Positions 55,079-64,000 of a stretch of 64,000 bases of DNA are shown here, in pieces (position 1 is the stretch's first letter; each line of letters opens with the position of its first letter). Under the pieces are notes generated by a model. It made no database searches. It saw only the letters and a list, made by a program, of their open reading frames with translations, and was not told the DNA's origin. Position numbers and translations under genes: made by a program. Source of the DNA: Agrocybe praecox (lineage: Eukaryota; Basidiomycota; Agaricomycetes; Agaricales; Agrocybaceae); NCBI GenBank assembly GCA_964017145.1, contig OZ024841.1, forward strand, positions 3,968,001-4,032,000, in the 5' to 3' direction.

Positions 55079-55897
55079 CTAAGATATTTGGCCTTGGTGC
55101 CACATGCGAAACTTGAAAATGCGCTGAAGTTTGCTGGTTAGTGCGAGTGGAGCGTTGGATGCGAGGAACGATTCAAGGCGATCCCCCCACGAACCGCCGC
55201 GCGACTGAAACCCAGTTGCATTAATAATTTAATCCGAGGACAGTTCTTGCGATCATAACGTACCATTACAGTACGCTCGGAACACCTAGGAAGTGTGTGG
55301 TCGAATAAAACACGACATATCCAGGCGTTCATCGGCGAGGCAGTGAAATTCATGTACCATATGACCACCCAGTGAAAGCTAATGTCAATGAATATGTGTC
55401 CAAGCTCTGTGCCGTACTTGATGTCGTCGGGATGGAATTGCATCTAAGAGGAGTGAGTTCTCCTCGCATACAACATAAGGACGACGAGTTGGTCTTACCA
55501 AGGCAGCGGTTACCTTGAGTATGAGCTCCAGGGGAGGCAAGTTACGCTCCTTTTGGGGTTCCTCGGTACCGTTGGCAGGATTGGAAAGTGCTTCGTCCAG
55601 GCGTTGTTTGGCGCTGACAAGTGCGAACCATCGTTGATCAGTTCCTAGGAACGTTACTCGAGCAGGATTAGCCTGGATAGGCGTCTCTAGCAAATCGTCA
55701 AGTATGTCCAGATACAACATAGCCTCAGTTTGATACTGGTCCATGGTATCTGACAATGCTTGGGGGTTGAAGATGACTCCTAGGGGTGGGTAGACGGACA
55801 TAGCCAAGGAGCCGTCGAGGTTCAGCCTTTCGTTTGTCGCACCTTTTATGGGCCCCTGGAAGATCGCGCTGGATACTTTTGTTGCACGCGGCCACAC
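55079..55897 (-). CDS. Antisense cargo gene B of the retrotransposon, unknown function
   Basis: Three exons, complement(join(55079..55204,55264..55443,55499..55897)), 234 residues, all introns phase 0. The N-terminal part is ordinary soluble-protein-like (VYPPLGVIFNPQALSD, YLDILDDLLETPIQ); the middle exon is aromatic and Cys-containing (DISFHWVVIWYMNFT). No domain recognised. It sits between genes C and A in the same orientation. The upstream region has GATTTTCCTAGGTCGACC near 55991-56008 but no clear TATA box. Confidence 0.6.
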
Positions 55898-56034
55898 GGA
55901 ATTAGGCCATCATTTTTTTCCAATCTGGGAAGATGATTAGCCGTTTTTGGTTGTGCTGCTAAGCGAAACACGGGCATCTCCGGCATATCAGATTTTCCTA
56001 GGTCGACCGGGAGGTCGCTTCTTTAAGTTGGGGG

Positions 56035-56047
56035 GAGCCGGCCTACC
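56035..56047 (+). promoter_or_regulatory. Internal second polypurine tract
   Basis: AAGTTGGGGGGAG, identical to the 13-mer that abuts the 3' LTR (58719-58731). It lies between antisense genes B and A. It may act as a central plus-strand primer or mark the former end of a shorter element. Confidence 0.6.
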
Positions 56048-56330
56048 AGCCAACAGAGATATCCTAGCAACTTGGAAGAGCCGTCTTCTTTTAAGTTTCT
56101 CAAGGGCTTATAAGTTTTCTTGAAATACTTAAGGGAGATTCTTAGAAATGTTGTGCAAAGTAAACGAACAAGAAAAAAGATTATAAATTTCGTTGGGGCA
56201 AAGAACCCGCAAAAAGGGATATACGTTGTACAAAAATATAAAGAACCCCGACCTACGAAAACGCTACTCTAGAAAATGAATAAGACATAGTGTTCTAATT
56301 TAATAGAACCGAAAAGATTTTCTAGGAGAG

Positions 56331-58362
56331 TTAAGCAGGGGGGGCGCTTGCGTCATCATTCGCAACGACTGGCTCCATGACCACGTCCTCTTCCGCCCGA
56401 GGAACCTCTATAACCAAGTCATCCTGATCCGGAGGCAACCCGGCGGTGCTAGCAGAGGTATTGACGATGGTAGAAGGTGCGTCAACGGGGATGTGGAAGA
56501 AGGGGAGAGACGAGTCGAGCAGGGTGCGAAGACGAGGTGGAAAGCGAGCCTTGATCGCATCAGGCATGCGGCGAAGAAGAAGTTCGAGCGTTTGGATACG
56601 GTCGTCCGCGTCGGAAGGAGGAAAGTTCAGTGCAGAGAGTTGACGGCAGAACGCCTGAAAGACGTGCACGTCCTCGAAAGCGGAGCGGATGATAGCGCCG
56701 GGACCTTCTGGGAAAAGAACGACCGTGTCACGAATGAACTGCTGCATTTGGATCTCGAGATCGATGGATATGGCCTGCTGGGACCTAAAGAGGTCCAAGA
56801 GGCGACGTTCCTGTTCGCGAGATTCGCGGGCACGCTCGACAAGGTCCTTGAGATCTAAAAAGAAGACGTTTAGTAATAGATTTTTGAGAAAGACAAAGAA
56901 ATATGGGACTTACGATGAATGGAAAAAGTACCGCGCTCGTAGGCAGCGTTGCGGTGAGCGAGTCGGACTGTGTCCTCCGCCTTGTGATCACAGCACGTAA
57001 TGTGGCGGGTGTCACAAGTACCGCAGAGTTGTCCGAAGACGGCAGGGGTACATTCGAGGAGTTGACCAACGCACACGCTGCATTCCGTTGCATGCTATGA
57101 AAAGAAACGTTTAGCATAAAGGAAAAAGATTGCGGAAGCAGAGACTTACAGGTTCGACGTGCGGAGTGAACCCTAGGACGTCGTCCCATCGAATGACGGA
57201 CGACAGGGGAGCAGAATAGGCGGAAAGGTTGGCGGCACGCTGCTCAGCGGCTGCCTTCTTGCCCGACTAAGAAATAAAAAGTCAGCTCATAAGGAGCAAG
57301 GACTGGAAAAATAAAATAAAATAGAAAACATACCTTATGAGTCGTATGGGGCTCAGTCTTGACGAAGTCCTGAGTAGCCTTGATACTACCTCGTTTGGGA
57401 TGCTTCGCGGAGGGGTCGTCGTCGGCCACTTCCGAGGAAGTGTGGACGCGTTTGTTGCGAAGAGTGCCAATACGAGAAGGTGGTGGAAGCAAGACTTCCG
57501 AGACGAGCTTTCGAGTAGAAGAGCGAGTGGAATGAACGGGCGTGAGAGTCGCGATAGAAGGGAGAAGAGAGCCACTAACTTCGACACCATCGGAGCTGGG
57601 AGCAGGGACAGGCGTCGCGCCGTCCTCCGATACCCCCTCGAGCTCGTCGATGTCCGGCTGGACTAGAGGTGCGTCTTCGTCCTCGGAACTGGAATCGACG
57701 ACGTGCGTTGCAGCTTTCGAAGAGGATGGACGCTCGGGCTTAGGGCGCGGGTTTTTGGACGAGGTTTTCTTCGCACCCTTCGCGTTCTTCGTGTTCTTCG
57801 TGTTCTTCGTGTTCTTCGCGTTCCTTGTTGCAATCTGCTTTTGAATCTTGGCATACTGGTTCAAGAATTCATCGGCGTCGGATCCAACGTCGCACTGGTT
57901 CCATAATTCGGCAGTCGTGGCCAGAGAGGGGGTACCGTTAACGTAGAATTCGTCGAAAACCTCCACTACTGGTTCCGATGGAGGACAAAACATGAGACAA
58001 AGAGTCGCCACAGTAGCCCATCGAAGGCGAAACCGGCATAGGAGCTTATGAGCTTCGGGACGAGTCCAAGAACCGCTCTAAGGATGAGGGCGGTGTAAGG
58101 ACATGGTAACATAAGAAAAAGAATGTGAGGGACGTACGATGTGGGGTTGCATGGCCTCTAGCACAGGGACCGCATACCCGGCGATGGTCAAAGCCCTTTG
58201 TTTTGAACGGACCGAGGCAAGGAAAGGCTTCACAAGGTCGTTCAGAGTATCAAACTCGGATTTGAGAAGCAAGTAGGCCTTCTCGGCGTCGAGAGAAGAC
58301 AAGGAGTCAACGTCGTACTCGATAAAGCCGGCCGGGTACGAGGCCTTACCAAAGGTAGACAT
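56331..58362 (-). CDS. Antisense cargo gene A of the retrotransposon: Cys/His-rich protein
   Basis: Five exons, complement(join(56331..56854,56914..57094,57150..57266,57334..58077,58138..58362)), 596 residues with closed phases. N-terminal domain (GKASYPAGFIEYDVDSLSS) of unknown fold. A Lys/Asn repeat (NTK units) and a Ser/Asp/Pro-rich disordered middle follow. Then comes a compact Cys/His cluster starting CSVC and containing CGTCDTRHITCCDHK, which looks zinc-binding. A coiled stretch (LVERARESREQERRLLDLF) and an acidic tail end the protein. A nucleic-acid or chromatin role is only a guess. TATA-like ATATAAG lies 58 bases upstream of the ATG. The gene ends 361 bp from the polypurine tract. 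Confidence 0.75.
57785..57832 (-). repeat. 9/12-bp minisatellite coding Lys-Asn-Thr repeats
   Basis: Repeated GTGTTCTTC units (plus-strand reading) inside antisense gene A, coding successive KNT units; four near-perfect copies. Confidence 0.75.
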
Positions 58363-58419
58363 AGGGATAAAGGGAAGGAAAGAAAAGGGGGACTTAGCGA
58401 ATAAACCCTACCAGACCTC

Positions 58420-58426
58420 CTTATAT
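58420..58426 (-). promoter_or_regulatory. TATA-like box of antisense gene A
   Basis: ATATAAG on the minus strand, 58 bases upstream of the ATG, beside CCTAGG and the 12-mer GAAAATCGACCC at 58434-58445 that is shared with gene C. Confidence 0.5.
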
Positions 58427-58723
58427 CCTAGGGGAAAATCGACCCTGAACCAGAAGCGATTACGACGTGACTCGTATCAAACTTCTCAAGAGTTTATTTC
58501 GTTATTCGCAAAGGCCTTAAGGCACGGAGAACTCGAAACTAAAAATAGCATGAGCTTGTAATTAATAAAGAAAAGCTTACAAGTAATATGGCTAAGTCCG
58601 ATAGTAAAAGACCTGTCAAAGAGAAAGATAAGACGAGAGTTTTTATCTGATAGGCAAGCAAAAACCAGAAAACGGCAGAGGCCTAACTCGAAGTATGACT
58701 GAGGACAGTCCGAATTATAAGTT

Positions 58724-58732
58724 GGGGGGAGA
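58724..58732 (+). promoter_or_regulatory. Polypurine tract for plus-strand priming
   Basis: GGGGGGAGA directly abutting the TG of the 3' LTR. Confidence 0.85.
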
Positions 58733-60480
58733 TGATACGACTGGTGTTCGGCTGTGACTGAACTGTAACCAAGTATCTATCCTACTTAATTTTCGGCATA
58801 ATAAACACGTTTATTATTAAGTCTACATAAGTACAGAGCGAGGATAGCTACATGTTTGGCTAGGGGAAACCATTCTACGAACCCTAGGACGAACCTTACG
58901 AATGCTAGAGTTAGTTATAGTAGTTTCTCGGAAATGCGTGGAACGCTTTAACAGCGATGCAGCAGGATCGAAGGCTCCTAGGATAATATTCAACCATCAG
59001 GAATGTAAGCTAGAGCCTGCTGATAATAAGCTTAAACGGCGCTATAGCCACTTATTATTACGCAGTGCGCGATGCGTCCACATCTACCTAATATGGAAAC
59101 GGAAAGTTCCCACCATATGAAAGTACATGTAAACTACTGCCAACGTTCCTAGGAACGCTAACTCAAGGCGGTAGGACTGATCCTAGCATTAACAAAGTAC
59201 ATTACTGGTCCCTAGGAACATAGTGGGCACTATGCAAACGACGAGACAAGCACTAGTAATGTCAATTAGGACTTGCCGACGTCTGCTCGAGTCAGATCGC
59301 TGATAAACCTAAAAGGAGAAGCTCCTAGGAACGCTTACACATGGTCTTAAGACCCTCGGATATGCGCAGTTACCTTAAACGGCAGTTGTGGAGCCGAGGA
59401 TTATAGATCCATACGATACCACGGTACTCCGATGCTTCGGACCCTACGACGTCGATCAATGATCGTCGGCTAATGCGAATAAGCGCCCTCGGGGCGTCAT
59501 GCTCGAGTCAGTGACTTGCCCAACCATACGAACCCTTCCGAGGGTATACAAAAACACGCATGGTACCTACTGGTTGCTTATGCATCGAGTGGAGCTACCT
59601 AGCGTTAACCAATAATATTATTTCCTGTATTTTCCGAGCATTTCCGATCCGCTCCAAGTATTCCTGTATTTTCCGAAACCTAGCAGTATATAAGCAGCCT
59701 GTAAATTACCGTAGCACCCCAGATAAACTAGAACCCAGTTGTCCACATTCGAGGAACGCGCATTGAGTTGCAAACTCCTAGGATCGACCTTTGGTACCTA
59801 ATAAATCTCCGCGAGAGTTGGTTTTATTGAACAGACTACCTACCGTGTCATTTGAGCATCTTGGCGTTAGTTGAGCGACTTGAGTTAACTTGCAGAGTTC
59901 TCGAGGAACCTAAATAAACGTATTGGGATAAAGTTTCCTCTGTCTTAAGTGACATAAAGCTTAATACCCGCCTAAGTGGCAAGAATTGTCTAAGTGACGC
60001 CTAAGTGGCCCGTTCCTAGGGATAAGTTCCCTGCCTAAGTGGCAAATTGTCTAAGTGACGCCTAAGTGGCCCGTTCCAAGGGATAAGTTCCCTGCCTAAG
60101 TGGCAAATAGTCTAAGTGACGCCTAAGTGGCCCGTTTAGGATTGAGTCCCCTTTCTAAGTGATTAAAAGACTTTGGATTAAGTATCCAGCCTAAGTGGCG
60201 AACTACCTACACACTACATCTTGTGGAAACACATTAAATCTACGTTTACACTTTCCGAGGAACTTCGCTTTGTGCGTAAGCTACTCAAACACTTGTGATC
60301 TTCGATCCTAGGAAACGTTCTGTTGCATTAGAGAGCGTATCTTTAGAGAGAAAACATAATCAACGACGCGTATCGCGTATCCCTCCCACGAAAGAACTAA
60401 TCACATTGATTGGGTTTTGTTTCGGAGTATATACAAAGTACAAATCGTACATACACACTCAACCCCGCAGCAAGCACCTT
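58733..60480 (+). repeat. 3' LTR
   Basis: Same length as the 5' LTR. The one difference that I found is C at 44802 versus T at 58926. It carries the same TATA box (59687-59694), tandem repeat block and the ATG at 60295. Confidence 0.93.
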
Positions 60481-61056
60481 ACCGTCAAGAACCTGGAGGA
60501 CGATATGGACGATCTGGCAGCAGCGAGGGTTGCGGAAGCGGCATTGAATTCTCGACTTAAAGGGGTCAACCAGGAGACAGCGACGGCGGATGTCCAGCAG
60601 GATAAAATTGCTGTAGGCAATGACAAAATTCCGGAGTCTTCAGTTGCGTTCGAATCTTCCGAGGAAGATTTTCGTGTGTCTGCACCCCCCGCCCCGACTG
60701 ACCCTACCCTGGCGACCGAAAACGCTGATGCCTGCGCTAACACATCCAACATCCTTACCGAAGATCTGTCCACTGCGCTCACCGACCCTACCGAGTCCAC
60801 CGAGTCCGCTGCTGCCTATGCTAACTCATCCAACATCCTTACTGCCGATCTGTCCACTGCGTTCACCGACCTCACCGACCCCACCACGTCCACTGAGTCT
60901 GCTGCTGCCTACGCTAACCCATCTAACATCCCAATTTCAGAGGAACTGGGTATCAATACCATCCCGATGTCTCAAGCAGCACCCGAATTACGTCTCGACG
61001 AACTTGTGGATTATGGTGACGATGACGATGGTGAGATATATAAGTCGGCATCGTAA
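60295..61056 (+). CDS. LTR-initiated chimeric frame fused to the host gene 3' half
   Basis: An ATG at 60295 in the 3' LTR opens 62 LTR codons that pass through the junction in frame into ACC GTC AAG and the 191 remaining host codons, 253 residues in all. The LTR TATA box lies about 600 bases upstream, so an LTR-driven transcript could make it. The host part is acidic, Ser/Thr-rich and contains two or three diverged repeats of a SNIL-x3-LSTA-x-TD unit. Translation is unproven: several short upstream frames precede this ATG in the leader. Confidence 0.45.
   Translation: MIFDPRKRSVALESVSLERKHNQRRVSRIPPTKELITLIGFCFGVYTKYKSYIHTQPRSKHLTVKNLEDDMDDLAAARVAEAALNSRLKGVNQETATADVQQDKIAVGNDKIPESSVAFESSEEDFRVSAPPAPTDPTLATENADACANTSNILTEDLSTALTDPTESTESAAAYANSSNILTADLSTAFTDLTDPTTSTESAAAYANPSNIPISEELGINTIPMSQAAPELRLDELVDYGDDDDGEIYKSAS
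60481..60485 (+). repeat. Target-site duplication, right copy (ACCGT)
   Basis: ACCGT directly following the 3' LTR, matching 44604-44608. Confidence 0.85.
60486..61056 (+). pseudogene. 3' part of the host gene split by the retrotransposon
   Basis: Continues the exon begun at 44353. The codon GT|C at the junction and the frame agree exactly with the 5' part after removal of the element and one ACCGT. It begins with a helical VKNLEDDMDDLAAARVAEA stretch, then an internal repeat (SNILTEDLSTALTDP and SNILTADLSTAFTDL), ending in an acidic DYGDDDDGE tail and TAA. Confidence 0.75.
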
Positions 61057-61210
61057 TTTACTTTATTACTCTTCCCTATGACATCAATTCATGTATAATA
61101 CAATGTAAATTAGACAATGTATGCGCACATGAAAAGTAGAAAAATCTAAAATTTATTGAGATCTTTGTTGAGATGAGTTCTGAGATACCAACGACTAGTA
61201 ATAATTATAT

Positions 61211-63704
61211 CTAACTGTCCCTCACACGTTTCTTTCTCACACGTTTCTCGGGCAGCGTAATTAATGCTGCCTCACTCTGCGCTAAATCATCACCTCGTTT
61301 CCTACGTTTACGTGCTTTCTTCTGCGCTGATTCGGCTGGTCTCGAAGTATCCTCTTTGTTTGCTTCAATCTGGCCAGACTGGACTTGAACATGGATATCT
61401 TGTAATGCAAGCGAGTTCGACTCGGAGTGTGCAGCAGTCGGCTCGAGAGGTGCAAGCGGCGATGAAGGCGGGACAATCGGTGGTGGGTGAAGTGTTCCGT
61501 GAGTCGGAGGTGATTCATTTCTGGGACCTTGAAGTAGTGCAGGGTCTATCTCTGCGTTTGTAGTCTGTGGGATGTGGGCAATTTCGTGTGGTACTGAACT
61601 TGGTACCATGAGATTGGTACCTTTATTAGTTGAATTCAAGTTCAGGCTCCCACTGGCTACGAACTGATCATTAGGAGTCGGCCAATGCGTGGCGATGTTC
61701 GGTTGAGGTACTGTGTAATCGTTATATTCGGGTCGTTGCTGGGTGCTTTCAAGTTGCAGCCAATTATTTCCAGGGAGAGCTTGTGGAACCTGAGGTAGAT
61801 TCATGGCTCCAGCATTAATACCAGATTCAACAAGGTTTGGTACCTCTGCTATAGATCCAGGTGTACTAGATGACTGATTGATACTTCCTTCAGGCTGTGA
61901 CGACATGCGATACATTGAAGTGAAGTCCAGAGTTATTTCATTTGGCACTGAAGCTGTATTATCCCGTCCCCTTCTCTGACGCTTGCGATTAGATTCGGTG
62001 CCAACATTATCAGGTTGACTGCGATCGGGAGGAGCGGCAGTAATGGTGGGAGCGGCAGTGACAGCGAGAACACTTCCGTATGGAGGATAGGGTGCAGGAA
62101 TAGTTTCGCCTTCATTACGGGTACTTGTTACCTTTTTGAACCTAAAAACTTGGTCGAGGGGAAGAAATTGTTGTCTTTCGTAGACATGTTCAAAGAATGA
62201 CTGAATTTCAGCAGCGGTGACATTCCTGGGGTCTCGAAATTGGAAATCTTTTGGTAGGTATTCGCTTCCAATGAATGCTGAGATATTGTTTAAAACTTTG
62301 GTGTAAGGAACAGAATTTTTTCTTCCTGTGGCAATGTCTGAAATTGCAACTAATTAATATTATATTTAGGGATGAAGAAACCCAGGGAACTCACGGTACT
62401 GGTGCGTCAAATACTTCCTGAATAATTTTTCCACCTGTTTCTTTGGTTTCAAAAACGACCTAAATGTGTCTTTTAGTCGAGGAAATCCTGTGGCACGGTC
62501 GACATCGATATATTTTTCGAAGCCTTCACCAGCTGAATTGTCATCAGGTAAGATAGATTTTCGACCTTCTTTTCTTGCGAGTGTTTGATCAAGATATACA
62601 AGCATCTGTCTTTTCCAGCTTGCGACGGTGTTCATGTTCCGTTCTTCAAAGCTGGATCCAGTTTCCTCGAGGATTGCAGATACCCCATCGTGCCTTCAAA
62701 TCCGGCGTGAGCATATTTCTGTGAGTAGAACATGATACTCTTACATTTCTATTCCCCAAACCCCGTCTTCATCTTGCCACGCAACAAAATTAAAAGAGAG
62801 TATACCCATTTCAAGGTAATTACGCGTGTTAGCATCTGATACACGCGCAAACCTGTATTTTGCAGCCAGCCTAGACAAAAATACATAGAGATTTACGGTG
62901 AGTCCATGTGATTTAGTGGCTGATGTCGGCAGCGGCGGCAAAATAAGCGCTCACTTTCGCTTCAGGTGCTCTGGATTTCCTTCAGTAATCCTTCTTCGGA
63001 CTTCTGCATCGAGAGCAGTGAGTTCGTCTTCATCCATCGCTTTGATTACATTTCCTATTGCCGTTGAGCGATGGTTAATCCATCCACGCGTGGATGTAGT
63101 TGCACTTTCGACTCCCATCAGCCGAGCAATTTCAATCATGACTTCGTCGTTCATAGTATCCCACACAACATCTGGCCTTTTGACAACGAACGAAGGTTGA
63201 TATTGTCTTGTAGATTTTGTAGGTCTCCAGTAGTTACGAACGTAGGCAAGTATGTCCTATTCATTGGTGGGTAAAATTGTCACTCCATATTTCATATCAG
63301 AGTACTCACATTTACACGCTTTGATTCTTCAATATCGTTCATCGTTATTCCACATTCGATCACCCAGTAATTAAACAGCTCGGGGCATAGCTCTGCCACT
63401 ACTACGTGACGCCTAGATAGAGGGGTTGTTGCAGCACGATATCCTTCTTCATATTTGTCTATAATCGCTTTTTCATGTTTGTCATAGGGTGAATTGTGTG
63501 CGTTTTTGGACGGCCGAAGGTATTGCTCTGGATTAAACATCAAGGAGAGATGCAAGTAATCGCACTCAAGAAAATGAACGGCTACTAAGGATAAATGGTA
63601 TATCCATTACCCGTCGGAATAGGGATTTGCCGAGAATTAATCTTCGCAAGTTCCCCCAGCCTTTCTCTTTCGCTCTTTCGAACCCTATCCTCCAGTTGTT
63701 TCAC
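61211..63704 (-). CDS. Hypothetical agaricomycete protein, at least six exons
   Basis: Exons complement(join(61211..62337,62395..62693,62745..62870,62955..63256,63310..63527,63611..about 63704)); phases close from the last exon back to 63527. The 5' end is unresolved because the first visible exon lacks an ATG and abuts the divergent gene at 63724. The N-terminal coiled RVRKSERERLGELAKINSR leads into EQYLRPSKNAHNSPYDKHEK. A central domain has YWVIECGITMNDIEE and RLMGVESATTSTRGW. The C-terminal third is Pro/Ser/Gln-rich with basic patches such as KKARKRRKRGDD that could be nuclear localisation signals. It resembles unknown nuclear-type agaric proteins; no function assigned. Confidence 0.6.
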
Positions 63705-63723
63705 TCTAACACACACATTTAAA

Positions 63724-64000
63724 ATGGGCAGATTGAAGAAACCGAAGACTATGAAAATGGGCAATGAAGAATCTCAATCCTTTGTCGGGTTTCGATACGC
63801 AACTGAGACCAAAAATAATGGAGAAAGCATAACCAAGAAGATCAAGCAGAATCTCTTTGGGCGCTCCAGCTCCGTGAAGAAACGCAAATTATTTCCAAAT
63901 CCAACACAGGATAATATCGATCCTGACTCAGATAGTTGCATAGCGCATGATGATAATGATAGTAATTGGCAAGATATTGATGAACCAGAGCCGGCGCCAC
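63724..64000 (+). CDS. N-terminal part of a hypothetical protein (runs off right edge)
   Basis: The frame is open from the ATG at 63724 (MGRLKKPKTMKMG) to the window end, 92 residues. Basic N terminus, a KKIKQNLFGRSSSVKKRK segment like a nuclear localisation signal, then an acidic DNIDPDSDSC / DDNDSNWQDIDEPEP stretch. Such leaders occur in basidiomycete transposon-related proteins (for example KDZ families), but the diagnostic part would lie outside the window. Confidence 0.45.
   Translation, partial: MGRLKKPKTMKMGNEESQSFVGFRYATETKNNGESITKKIKQNLFGRSSSVKKRKLFPNPTQDNIDPDSDSCIAHDDNDSNWQDIDEPEPAP

Larger units (their letters stand above)
44609..60480 (+). mobile_element. Ty3/gypsy-type LTR retrotransposon with antisense spliced cargo genes, 15,872 bp
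   Basis: Bounded by two 1748-bp LTRs and a 5-bp target duplication. Plus-strand order is LTR, primer-binding site, gag, protease, RT-RNase H-integrase, i.e. the Ty3/gypsy order. Between pol (ends 53289) and the 3' LTR (58733) lie three minus-strand intron-bearing genes. Polypurine tracts are at 58724-58732 and, as a second copy of a 13-mer, at 56035-56047. The coding frames of gag, pro and pol are intact and I see one LTR mismatch, so the copy is young and possibly active. At nearly 16 kb it is about three times a typical fungal gypsy element. Confidence 0.93.

Noticed and set aside
53311..58362. Antisense block as ordinary host genes flanked by two solo elements
   Set aside because: The block lies between pol and a polypurine tract plus LTR that pairs with the 5' LTR by length, sequence and target duplication, and it carries the element's own motif family.

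Overview
This is nuclear DNA from a filamentous basidiomycete, most likely an agaricomycete (mushroom). The genes carry many short introns of about 50-60 bases with GT..AG ends. Recognisable proteins include a GH11 xylanase, an Arp2/3 subunit, Rheb, an endophilin-like BAR-SH3 protein, uroporphyrinogen-III synthase, an Rtt106-like histone chaperone, secreted amidohydrolases and several lineage-type proteins of unknown function. I cannot name the species. No rRNA, tRNA or CRISPR array was seen.

Region 1 (1-12 kb): an F-box fragment at the left edge, a secreted GH11 xylanase, and a segmental duplication. The right copy (about 9.07-10.8 kb) holds an intact ARPC5 gene. The left copy (about 2.1-3.7 kb) holds a frameshifted ARPC5 pseudogene. 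An intact F-box gene and a complete Rheb gene follow.

Region 2 (13-33 kb): a BAR-SH3 gene, HEM4, a decayed kinase-like sequence, several unknown genes, and three paralogous amidohydrolase-2 genes. One of the three is dead (16.4-17.9 kb). Two are intact with signal peptides (27.9-29.5 and 30.8-32.4 kb).

Region 3 (33-44 kb): an RTT106-like gene, a GPI-anchored Ser/Thr-rich protein, a nine-exon gene resembling the HBL/Nhe alpha-pore-forming toxin family, and a small unknown gene.

Region 4 (42.4-61.1 kb) is the centre of interest. A host gene with a Zn2Cys6-like cluster is split in one exon by a 15,872-bp Ty3/gypsy LTR retrotransposon (44609-60480). Two 1748-bp LTRs differ at one base that I can find, and the insertion is flanked by the duplication ACCGT. 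Removing the element and one ACCGT restores the host frame exactly. The element has gag, pro and pol in three successive -1 frames, each boundary carrying an X_XXY_YYZ slippery heptamer beside the stop codon. Downstream of pol, on the opposite strand, lie three intron-containing genes that I could reconstruct with consistent phases (596, 234 and 376 aa). They have TATA-like boxes and a shared upstream motif. A second polypurine tract and a dense family of TTCC(T/G)AGGAA motifs run through the element. I regard this element, with antisense spliced cargo and a double-frameshift gag-pro-pol, as the candidate undescribed system. The 3' LTR also contributes an ATG-initiated reading frame that runs in frame into the 3' half of the host gene.

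Region 5 (61.2-64 kb): a multi-exon unknown gene on the minus strand and the start of a divergent gene cut by the window end. Exon models were built by eye from splice signals and phase; those called high-confidence close exactly in phase.
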